Part shown: positions 1 through 6,933 of the stretch, piece by piece | How positions within the stretch are numbered: position 1 is the stretch's first letter | Layout of the letters: the number at the start of each line of letters is the position of its first letter | Assembly: GCF_035268865.1 (NCBI RefSeq) | Contig: NZ_DATFKB010000098.1 | Span: 1 to 11,753 of the forward strand | Origin: Salinivirga sp035268865 | Lineage (GTDB): Bacteria > Bacteroidota > Bacteroidia > Bacteroidales > Salinivirgaceae | Direction: 5' to 3' | Length of the DNA stretch: 11,753 bases | Program-made: the position numbers and the translations under genes | Notes under the pieces: generated by a model | Databases searched by the model: none | Seen by the model: only the letters and a program-made list of their open reading frames with translations | Told to the model about the DNA's origin: nothing

Positions 1-1932
1 AGTTTTTTGTTTTGTTTGCTGTTTCTTTTTTCTTTTATTATTGCCATCATCAAATTTGAAGAATGAAACTACATCACGCATATTGTCTGCCTGGCTGTTG
101 AGTTCCTCAGCACTTGTTGCCAGCTCTTCACTTGCGGCAGCATTCTGTTGTGTTACCTGGTTGAGTTGCTGTAAAGCATTGTTAATTTGATCGGCGCCTG
201 AATTCTGCTCATTACTGGCTGCAGTAATCTCATGCACCAACTGAGTTGTTTTTTCCACATTAGGCATGAGTTGTTGCATTTGTTCTCCTGACTCTTGAGT
301 AAGTTTAACCGAGTTCTTAGCGGCTTCTATAATTTCATCGGCTGATTTCTGACTGCGTTCTGCCAATTTTCTTACCTCTGCAGCAACTACTGCAAATCCT
401 TTTCCATGTTCTCCTGCACGGGCTGCTTCAACCGCTGCATTTAGTGCTAGAATGTTTGTCTGGCGGGCAATTTCATTGATTATAGTAATTTTTTCAGAGA
501 TTGACTTTACAGCTTCCTCTGATTGAGTTGCTTTTGTACTTACTTCCTGGATACCTTTATTGGCCATTGATGATATTTTCTCTGTTTCATTGGCGTTATT
601 GGTGTTTTGTTGAATATTTGACGAAATTTCTTCCATGGTTGAAGATACTTCTTCGGCACTCGATGCCTGCTCGCTGGCTCCTTGTGAGAGTTCTTGTGAG
701 CTGCTGCTGATTTGGTGACTTGCCGAAGCCACATTTTCGGTCTCGTTGGTTATATCGGTTACAATTTCACGCAGCTTGCCTGCCATTGTGTTTAATGCAT
801 TGGCCAGTCTTCCTATCTCGTCTTTTTGGTCAATGTCGACCCGTACATCCAGGTTTCCACGGGATATTTCTTCGGCAAGTTGAACACCTTTATTCAGTCC
901 GCGTGAAATGGCCCTGCTGATGGATGAGTTGATTAAAATGAAGATCCCTATTGCCAAAAGTATGGCCACTATAAGGGCGTTCCGGGTGCTGTTTACAATA
1001 CCCATCAATTCATCTTCGTAAATTGATACTGCAACATATGAGTTAATGGCATCCACATTTTCAAAATACAATATCTTGTTACGTCCTTCGTATTCGTAAG
1101 TAAGTTTTCCTTCTTCTTTACCTGTGGCTTTTATTTTGTCTATTGTTGTAGAGCTGCCTCCTTCATTTGATGGATGTATGATAAGTGTACCTTCATCGTC
1201 AACAAGGAAAGGGTATCCTGATTCAAAATAGGTTTTTGCATAAAAGATATTCTTTATGCTTTCGATATCTTTTTCTCTTACACCTACGTACAGAATACCT
1301 TTTATTTCTCCATTGATGCGAATTGGTTCGTATGCTGTAAGGTACCAATCACTTACAACAAAGGCTCTGCCTCTGAAGGTGCCGCCTTGCATTACTGTTT
1401 GTGCTACCGGTGAACTATTTGGTATGAATGTTCCTACAGCTCTTTCTCCGCTCTTTTTTCTCACATTAGTTGCAATTCTGAGAAAACCCTGGTCTATTTT
1501 TTGGAATATGGTGGCAGTGGAATTTGTCAGCGATTCTAGTTTATCTACAACCTTTGTGTTGTTTTGTAGTGTTTGTCCACCTAAAGTCCATTCATTTACT
1601 TTTAGGCTTGTGCTGATTTTGGTTTCCTGGTTTACTGCCTGGAATGGGATTTTCGATTCTTCATTGACTTCAATTTCTCCCAAACTATAGAAATATTGGT
1701 GCGCTACTTTCAGGTCTGTATTCACTTTTTCCTGGTTTTGTGTAATCTGGTTCTCAATGAGTCTGGTCAGATCTTCCGCCTGTTCATACATGCGCGTGTC
1801 AGTATCTTCTATAATTTTTGCACGCTGAGTGTTCATCATATATAGGCCCAGTGCAATTACAATTATACCAATTGTGAGACTAAGGATAATATTTAGTCTG
1901 GCTCCAATTTTAATGTCGTTGATTTTTTTCAT
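1..1932 (-). CDS. Methyl-accepting chemotaxis protein with a Cache-type sensor, C-terminus cut by the window
   Basis: This is an inner-membrane chemoreceptor that would sense a periplasmic ligand and control CheA/CheW. My reading of the minus strand from the ATG at 1932 stays open for 644 codons to base 1 with no stop, so the 3' end is missing. Residues 13-33 are a first membrane segment. About 40-310 form a large periplasmic region resembling the Cache3/Cache2 fusion (EWTLGG at 114-119, FRGRAFV at 186-192, YEPIRINGEIKGILYVGV from 201). Residues 318-337 are the second membrane segment and about 338-390 a HAMP linker. Residues 405-625 are the signalling coiled coil, with the conserved hairpin tip at 487-527 (RQTNILALNAAVEAARAGE). 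The visible tail from 633 is lysine-rich; no CheR/CheB-tethering pentapeptide can be judged because the end is missing. The gene lies downstream of a sigma-54 activator gene and has unusual upstream DNA. The class is certain; the ligand is unknown. Confidence 0.95.
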   Translation of the reverse strand, partial: MKKINDIKIGARLNIILSLTIGIIVIALGLYMMNTQRAKIIEDTDTRMYEQAEDLTRLIENQITQNQEKVNTDLKVAHQYFYSLGEIEVNEESKIPFQAVNQETKISTSLKVNEWTLGGQTLQNNTKVVDKLESLTNSTATIFQKIDQGFLRIATNVRKKSGERAVGTFIPNSSPVAQTVMQGGTFRGRAFVVSDWYLTAYEPIRINGEIKGILYVGVREKDIESIKNIFYAKTYFESGYPFLVDDEGTLIIHPSNEGGSSTTIDKIKATGKEEGKLTYEYEGRNKILYFENVDAINSYVAVSIYEDELMGIVNSTRNALIVAILLAIGIFILINSSISRAISRGLNKGVQLAEEISRGNLDVRVDIDQKDEIGRLANALNTMAGKLREIVTDITNETENVASASHQISSSSQELSQGASEQASSAEEVSSTMEEISSNIQQNTNNANETEKISSMANKGIQEVSTKATQSEEAVKSISEKITIINEIARQTNILALNAAVEAARAGEHGKGFAVVAAEVRKLAERSQKSADEIIEAAKNSVKLTQESGEQMQQLMPNVEKTTQLVHEITAASNEQNSGADQINNALQQLNQVTQQNAAASEELATSAEELNSQADNMRDVVSFFKFDDGNNKRKKKQQTKQKT

Positions 1933-1974
1933 ATCTATTGGCTTTTAGTTTTTCTAACAAATCCAATAGATATG
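1930..1974 (-). other. 12-bp inverted repeat that includes the chemoreceptor start codon (possible 5'-UTR hairpin)
   Basis: The arms CATATCTATTGG (1930-1941) and CCAATAGATATG (1963-1974) are perfect reverse complements separated by 21 nt. In the chemoreceptor mRNA the downstream arm ends exactly with the AUG start codon, so the start would be base-paired. Inside the loop a short TTAG/CTAA pairing around AAAAA could extend the fold. The hairpin can form only if transcription starts upstream of about 1974. A start from the sigma-54-like element described separately would exclude the upstream arm. A role as a DNA operator is the alternative. The repeat is directly visible; its function is inferred. 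Confidence 0.55.
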
Positions 1975-1978
1975 CCAA
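1961..1978 (-). promoter_or_regulatory. Candidate sigma-54 (-24/-12) promoter for the chemoreceptor gene
   Basis: On the minus strand the sequence TTGGCATATCTATTGGAT matches the sigma-54 consensus TTGGCACG-N4-TTGCA well: TTGGCA at -24, correct GG-N10 spacing, and TTG at -12. The usual GC at -12 is GG here, a real weakness. It would place the transcript start near 1951, about 20 nt before the ATG. Support comes from context: the adjacent upstream gene encodes an activator with an intact GAFTGA sigma-54 contact motif, and two palindromes lie about 95-125 bp upstream of the proposed start, the usual distance for such activators. It overlaps the inverted repeat at 1930-1974, so part of the match may be coincidental. 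Confidence 0.35.
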
Positions 1979-2041
1979 TGTGCGTAAGGTGTTGTTTATT
2001 ATGTTTTTGAGTGGTTGTATGTTTGGCCTGGGATGCCTGAA

Positions 2042-2080
2042 ATATACGATATTTCGTATTATATACGATATTTCGTATAT
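2042..2080. repeat. Two tandem copies of a perfect dyad, candidate activator binding sites
   Basis: The 16-bp sequence ATACGATATTTCGTAT occurs at 2044-2059 and again, identically, at 2063-2078, a 19-bp period. Each copy is a dyad with 6-bp arms (ATACGA/TCGTAT) around TATT; in the second copy the arms extend to 8 bp (2061-2068 and 2073-2080). The second copy abuts and slightly overlaps the stop codon of the sigma-54 activator gene. I saw no further copies in the window. Paired palindromes about two helical turns apart are typical of enhancer sites for Fis-type HTH dimers of NtrC-family activators. A pair of AT-rich mRNA hairpins after the activator stop is the alternative, but no convincing U-tract follows. 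Confidence 0.6.
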
Positions 2081-3528
2081 TATTTGGGCTTGGTAATGTT
2101 TAATTTTTTCATTCGTGATTCCAGCGTTGTCGGTTTTATATCCAGCAATCTGGCAGCGCCGTTTTCGCCTCGTATTTTCCAGTTTGTACTTTTTAATATT
2201 TTGAGTATATGCTTTTTTTCCTGCTCGTGTAGTGCTGTGGGTTCATTTTCTGCATTTTGGGGTTTTGGTACCTGAAACCAATCATCGATTACAAGCTTAT
2301 TTCCGGGGCTTAAAACATGTGCTCTTTCTATTATGTTCTGCAATTCGCGGATATTTCCCGGCCATTGGTAGGCCTGAAGTTTCTTTAGCGCTTTTTGCGG
2401 CACTGTGTCGATTGCTTTATGACTGGTTTTATTGAGTTTTTCAATAAAATGCCCGACTAACAATGGAATGTCTTCAAGATGGTCTCTGAGCGGCGGGAGT
2501 TTTATCGGAATAATATTGATTCTATAATAAAGATCGCTTCTGAATTCGCCTTGCTGCACCGCTTTTTCTAGATTCCGATTTGTAGCTGCGATGAGCCTGA
2601 AATTGGTTTTAATTGTTCTTGTTCCACCTACTCTTTCAAACTCATTTTCTTGTAAAACTCTAAGCAATTTTGTCTGAATAGCCGGGGGGAGTTCTCCAAT
2701 TTCATCTAAAAAGAGGGTGCCTTTATGGGCAAGTTCAAATTTACCATATTTTAGTTTATCGGCTCCTGTAAAGGCTCCTTTTTCATGTCCGAATAGTTCA
2801 CTCTCAACAAGGTTTTCAGGAATAGCTGCGCAGTTAACTTTTATCATCAATTGTCGGGCTCTTGTGCTCTCTTCATGAATAATTTGGGCCATAAGTTCTT
2901 TCCCTGTTCCTGTTTCGCCTAAAAGCAGTACGGTTGAGTCTGTTTTTGCTACCTGCAGTGCTTGACTTATGGTTTTTTGAAATTCCCGGTTTTGGGTTAC
3001 AATGTATTTGTTGTTGGTCTCTTCATTAGTTATTAATTGTTTTAGCTGTGTATTTTCTTCTTCTACCTGTTTTTTAAGAGAAAGAATGAAGTTATATGAA
3101 TTAACAAGTTTTTTGTTTTTCGCTTTCAGATCGTTAATCAGGTTTTCATTATTCTTTTTTAGGGTGGAATTTTCTATGGCGTTATTTATGGATTGTTTTA
3201 TATCGTTTAAATTCCATGGTTTTAAGATGTATCGATAAATACCACCCTGGTTTACCGCTTGCATTACCGTGTTTGAGTCATCAAAAGCAGTTACAATTAT
3301 GATACTGAGCCAGGGATGCTTTTGCTTTACTTTTTGGGCCAATTCAAGACCTGTCATTTCAGGCATCCGCTGATCTGTAAGCAAAACGTCAATATCTCCG
3401 CGATCGATGATAGTCAAAGCTTCTTGTGGAGATGTTGTAATCTCGACATCATACCAGTTATTGAGCGCAAGTTCAAACGTCAATAAATTGTTTTGTTCAT
3501 CATCTACGTATAAAATCTTATGTTTCAT
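2080..3528 (-). CDS. Sigma-54-dependent response regulator, NtrC family (receiver, AAA+, Fis-type HTH)
   Basis: This 482-residue cytoplasmic regulator would be phosphorylated by the kinase encoded just upstream and would activate sigma-54 promoters. The receiver spans 1-120, with acidic residues D9/D10, phospho-acceptor D52 (TDQRMPEM), T80 and K103. A polar, probably coiled-coil linker runs from about 120 to 180. The AAA+ domain follows: Walker A GETGTGKE at 204-211, sigma-54 contact loop GAFTGA at 251-256, Walker B TLFLDEIG at 271-278, arginine-finger region FRSDLYYRIN from 329, and sensor II GNIREL from 391. The Fis-type helix-turn-helix occupies about 435-477. I chose the ATG at 3528 because it starts MKHKILYVDDE, fits receiver boundaries, and lies 1 nt after the kinase stop. 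An in-frame ATG at 3549 would add seven residues and overlap the kinase gene. All catalytic motifs are intact. Its targets are not known; the chemoreceptor gene next door is the first candidate. Confidence 0.95.
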   Translation of the reverse strand: MKHKILYVDDEQNNLLTFELALNNWYDVEITTSPQEALTIIDRGDIDVLLTDQRMPEMTGLELAQKVKQKHPWLSIIIVTAFDDSNTVMQAVNQGGIYRYILKPWNLNDIKQSINNAIENSTLKKNNENLINDLKAKNKKLVNSYNFILSLKKQVEEENTQLKQLITNEETNNKYIVTQNREFQKTISQALQVAKTDSTVLLLGETGTGKELMAQIIHEESTRARQLMIKVNCAAIPENLVESELFGHEKGAFTGADKLKYGKFELAHKGTLFLDEIGELPPAIQTKLLRVLQENEFERVGGTRTIKTNFRLIAATNRNLEKAVQQGEFRSDLYYRINIIPIKLPPLRDHLEDIPLLVGHFIEKLNKTSHKAIDTVPQKALKKLQAYQWPGNIRELQNIIERAHVLSPGNKLVIDDWFQVPKPQNAENEPTALHEQEKKHILKILKSTNWKIRGENGAARLLDIKPTTLESRMKKLNITKPK

Positions 3529-3529
3529 A

Positions 3530-5935
3530 CTATTCAATAGGTAAAACAATTGTGAAAACAGAGCCTTTACCCGGCTCTGAATCTATATGAATTTTTCCAT
3601 TATGATCTTCAATTATTGTATGTACAATCGACATCCCAATGCCTGTGCCTTCCCCTGGTTTTTTTGTTGTAAAAAACGGGTCGAAAAGCTTTTCCTGGGT
3701 CGTTTTGTCCATACCTATACCATCATCCTGAACTATTATTTTAAATTCATTTTTTTGATCATTTCTGCGGGTTCTGATTTCAATATTTCCTGTATCGGTA
3801 ATAGCCTGAATAGCATTCATTATTATATTCAGAATGACCTGACCCATTTTTCCGGGGAACCCGTTAATAGTATTATTTTCTGCGAGTTTCTTGCTGATTT
3901 CAACGTTGTATTTAAATTTATTTTGCAGAATTATCAGCGAGGAATTAATGGTTTCTTCAATATCGACAGGGCTTTTATCCTCATTATCCATTCGTGAGAA
4001 TGTTCTTAAGCCATTTACAATATTTGTTATTCGATTCACACCTGTTTTTATGGCTTTAACCAACTCTGTTGTTTTTACTGAGTACCTGTTAATATTAAGG
4101 TTGTTTGCCGGCTCTTTATTTGTTTTTATTATTTCTTTGAGTTCCGTTATTAAATCAGACAACATGATTTCGAGACCCATAATTCCGCTATGAATAAAAT
4201 TTACGGGGTTGTTTATTTCATGCGCTATTCCAGCAGTTAAAATACCTATGGAGGCCATTTTTTCTGTGTGTATAAGTTGGTTTTGAGTGCTTTGTAGTTT
4301 GCTTAAGGCATTTTTTAATTCATCCCGCTGGAACTCAAGTTTTTCATTTGAGTCGGTTAGTTGCTCGTTAAGTGCCTGAATTTCCTCTGTCCTTTGTTCT
4401 ACGAGTGATTCGAGGTTGTGCTTGTGGGATTCAAGCTCTTTATGCATTTGCTTTAATTCTGTGATATCTAAAGAAAAGGCAATGTGTCCTTTTATTTCAG
4501 CATTTTCGTAATAGGGGGCTAAAACACGTTTAAAATTTTTGCTTTTGTTTTCGAAACTAAACTCACCTTCAGATTCTACCACTTCTCCCTTATTTACCTG
4601 TTTTAGTATTTCATCATAACTTTTTTTGTCTATGGCAGTCGGAAAATCCCTGGCATTTTTGCCTATATAATCACCCCATTTATTTTTTGAAAATCCGCTT
4701 TGAGCCAGGATGTTTTTTTCTTTATCGAGTACCCAGAGCTCAAGCGGAATAGAGTTGAATATGGAGTTTAGCAGAGCTTCTCTTTTAACAATTGTTTGCA
4801 TTGCGCGCTTTTGCACTGTAATATCCCTGAGATTTGCCTGCATCACAAAATCGTGGTTTTGATCATAAAACGCTATAGCCCTAATTTCTCCTGTTTTTAA
4901 TTCCCCCTTTTTGTGTGTCCATTGTATCTCAATTGGTTCAACAGGTTCATTATTAAGTAATGAACTAAAAAGTGCGTATGAGCTCTTTTTGCTTTCTTCT
5001 GTTAGTCCGGTGAAAACCTCGTAATGATTGTTAAGGTATTTTTCTTTGGTGTAACCGGTGAGCTCGCAAAATGAATTGTTTACATCCAGAATAATTCCTT
5101 CTTTACTTACTGTAATTATTCCATCGGGAGCCGTTTCAACAATTTTTCTGTATTTATGTTCGCTTTCACGTATTTTTTGCTCTGCTTTTTTTCGTTCTGT
5201 AATATCTCGGACAATCGCTTGAGTCAATTTTTTTTCAGGATCAAGAAGGCTGAGCGTAATTTCTGCGAAAAATGTTTCTCCATTGACTTTTTTTAACTCC
5301 CATTCAAAAAACTGGGGTTCACCGTTAAGTGTTTTTTCTATTAACCGGGTAGCTTTATTTAGACTATTCTGATTATCAGGTTGTTTTGCCGGGTGCAGTG
5401 TATTAAAGTCAGGTATGCTTTTACATTCAATATTCCCACAAAATAAATCATGTGCTTTATTGTTCCACTCTATTATGTCCGGGTGCTTAATAATTAGTAT
5501 CGCATCAGTAGAATATTCGAAGAGGGTTTTATACTTTTTTTCCTGTTCTTTTCTTTTTGCCTCGATACGAACTTTTTCAGTGATATCTTCAATAATGCCA
5601 ATATTATTGATCTGTTTCATCTGTTCGTTGTAATGATGCCTGATAGACATCCTTACATCGATAAGGTTACCATTTTTTTGTTTAAACCGAACCTCAAATA
5701 CCGATAACTTATCTTCTTCTGCAATTGATTCCAGTATTTCATTCCTCAGGCCCGCAAACTCGTATAAGTCGTATTCCAATTGCTGAATGTGCTGAAAAAC
5801 GTCTTGCTTTGATTCATAGCCCAGAATTCTTACAAATTCAGTATTAAGATCAACAAATTTTCCGTCAATTGTTGTCTCGAAGATCCCTATCGGAGCATTT
5901 TCGAATAATTGTTCTATGTTTTTAAATTCGTTCAT
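3530..5935 (-). CDS. Soluble PAS-domain sensor histidine kinase
   Basis: This 801-residue kinase autophosphorylates on a histidine and would pass the phosphate to the regulator encoded 1 nt downstream. Four PAS-type modules can be read in order: about 5-120, 133-248, 258-375 and 385-493, the first three ending in the typical DIT-(E/V) junction and the last in LDITEL. A long coiled coil (about 495-560) leads into the dimerisation domain with the H-box AGIAHEINNPVNF (His572, with NNP as in the NtrB-like class). The ATPase domain has the N-box around N703/N707, G1 DDGIGM at 737-742, F-box LFDPFFTT at 750-757 and G2 GEGTGIGMSIVH from 761. No membrane segment or signal peptide is present, so it senses something in the cytoplasm, such as redox state, oxygen or a small molecule. 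The PAS cofactor cannot be told from sequence. No Shine-Dalgarno precedes the ATG, and no clear promoter is visible in the 72-bp gap upstream. Confidence 0.95.
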   Translation of the reverse strand: MNEFKNIEQLFENAPIGIFETTIDGKFVDLNTEFVRILGYESKQDVFQHIQQLEYDLYEFAGLRNEILESIAEEDKLSVFEVRFKQKNGNLIDVRMSIRHHYNEQMKQINNIGIIEDITEKVRIEAKRKEQEKKYKTLFEYSTDAILIIKHPDIIEWNNKAHDLFCGNIECKSIPDFNTLHPAKQPDNQNSLNKATRLIEKTLNGEPQFFEWELKKVNGETFFAEITLSLLDPEKKLTQAIVRDITERKKAEQKIRESEHKYRKIVETAPDGIITVSKEGIILDVNNSFCELTGYTKEKYLNNHYEVFTGLTEESKKSSYALFSSLLNNEPVEPIEIQWTHKKGELKTGEIRAIAFYDQNHDFVMQANLRDITVQKRAMQTIVKREALLNSIFNSIPLELWVLDKEKNILAQSGFSKNKWGDYIGKNARDFPTAIDKKSYDEILKQVNKGEVVESEGEFSFENKSKNFKRVLAPYYENAEIKGHIAFSLDITELKQMHKELESHKHNLESLVEQRTEEIQALNEQLTDSNEKLEFQRDELKNALSKLQSTQNQLIHTEKMASIGILTAGIAHEINNPVNFIHSGIMGLEIMLSDLITELKEIIKTNKEPANNLNINRYSVKTTELVKAIKTGVNRITNIVNGLRTFSRMDNEDKSPVDIEETINSSLIILQNKFKYNVEISKKLAENNTINGFPGKMGQVILNIIMNAIQAITDTGNIEIRTRRNDQKNEFKIIVQDDGIGMDKTTQEKLFDPFFTTKKPGEGTGIGMSIVHTIIEDHNGKIHIDSEPGKGSVFTIVLPIE

Positions 5936-6007
5936 CTGTGTGTTATTCCATTTGCCCCTGATTGATGAGATGTTTATAGTTATTTTCTATTGCGCACCAG
6001 CTGGCTT

Positions 6008-6865
6008 TTATTTCTTTTGGTAAGTTTTTATTAAACGTTGATTATTATATACCTCTGCAGAGTTCTGATTTTTAAGTGATATTTTATAACCCGTGTACTT
6101 ATTGTTGTATATGAGAACTGCATTTTCCGTGAAAATCATTTGGTACAGTAGCTTTTCTTTTCCCCAACCAAGTTTGAGTATCTCAATGGCATTTTTTCGA
6201 TGCCTGATTGTAAGGTCATTTTTAAGTACTAAAGCATGGTCTTTTTTTATATAATCATCCCGGTTCAATAAATTTTTGATATAGTAACCTTTAGCTGTTT
6301 TTTGTATGTCTTCTCCAGCCAGGGCACGCTTATATTCATAGTCGCCATTAGTATTTAATAACAGCTTTTGGTTCGAAAGTTTTCCTTTAATAAGTTCAGT
6401 AACCGAATCGGTTTGATGAATATTATAGTGCGCAGAGAATCCTATCCCTTTTTTTATTCTAACGGTAAATGAGTTGTTATCGCGTTTGAGTGCTGTAACG
6501 CGGTTAAAAAGGGTAGTATGATCTTTCTTGGTAATGTGAAATGGTTGATCATTTTTTATCCCCATAATTTTAGGAATTAGCAGGCATAAATTGCCGTTTA
6601 AATCGTAAAAAAGTCCGTTGCCTAGATAAAAGCCTGCATCATGGTATGGCATCTCTTCGCTTCCTTCACCTTCGGTGCTGCGATCGCGATCTGTTTTGTT
6701 CCGAACAATATCAATCCTTTGCCCGTAAATATCGAGCATTGGTGTAAGCTCCAGTGAGTCAGGCTGTACTCTGTTTGCCTGATTTATTTCGCTTTGATTA
6801 AGTGTAGCACAGCCTGTAAGGCCAACTATAAAAATAAATAACCATGAAATGTTAGATAACCTCAT
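6008..6865 (-). CDS. Predicted lipoprotein of unknown function
   Basis: I do not recognise this 285-residue protein. Residues 1-18 form a short lipoprotein signal (one arginine, then a hydrophobic stretch SWLFIFIVGLTG) with a lipobox LTGC, giving a lipidated Cys19. The mature protein therefore sits in a membrane facing the periplasm or the surface. The body is mixed and polar, rich in Lys, Asn, Thr and alternating hydrophobic residues that suggest beta strands. A glycine-rich segment at 77-103 (AGFYLGNGLFYDLNGNL...) is the most distinctive region. No catalytic motif is evident, and no acidic surface-export signal directly follows the cysteine. An AGAAAGG stretch 4-10 nt upstream of the ATG is the best Shine-Dalgarno-like sequence in the window. 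The gene sits 68 bp after the phosphofructokinase gene and 72 bp before the kinase gene on the same strand, so it could share a transcript with either. Confidence 0.85.
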   Translation of the reverse strand: MRLSNISWLFIFIVGLTGCATLNQSEINQANRVQPDSLELTPMLDIYGQRIDIVRNKTDRDRSTEGEGSEEMPYHDAGFYLGNGLFYDLNGNLCLLIPKIMGIKNDQPFHITKKDHTTLFNRVTALKRDNNSFTVRIKKGIGFSAHYNIHQTDSVTELIKGKLSNQKLLLNTNGDYEYKRALAGEDIQKTAKGYYIKNLLNRDDYIKKDHALVLKNDLTIRHRKNAIEILKLGWGKEKLLYQMIFTENAVLIYNNKYTGYKISLKNQNSAEVYNNQRLIKTYQKK

Positions 6866-6933
6866 AAACCTTTCTGCATATATTCTTAGCTCCCGAAGTT
6901 AACTTTTGATCCTTGATAAGAAAATTTTTTCGG

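Noticed and set aside
1256..1690. 144-codon plus-strand open frame
   Set aside because: It lies antisense within the chemoreceptor Cache region, has no recognisable domain, and is explained as a shadow of the real gene.
2042..2080. Intrinsic terminator after the response regulator gene
   Set aside because: The dyads are AT-rich with weak stems and are not followed by a clear U-tract on the minus strand. Exact duplication fits protein binding better.
3529..3549. Upstream in-frame ATG at 3549 as the start of the response regulator
   Set aside because: It would add seven residues before a complete receiver start and overlap the kinase stop by 20 nt. The ATG at 3528 gives a normal receiver N-terminus.
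3587..4193. Plus-strand open frames of 136 and 100 codons
   Set aside because: They are antisense to the histidine-kinase catalytic region, hydrophobic-biased and without domains; shadow frames.
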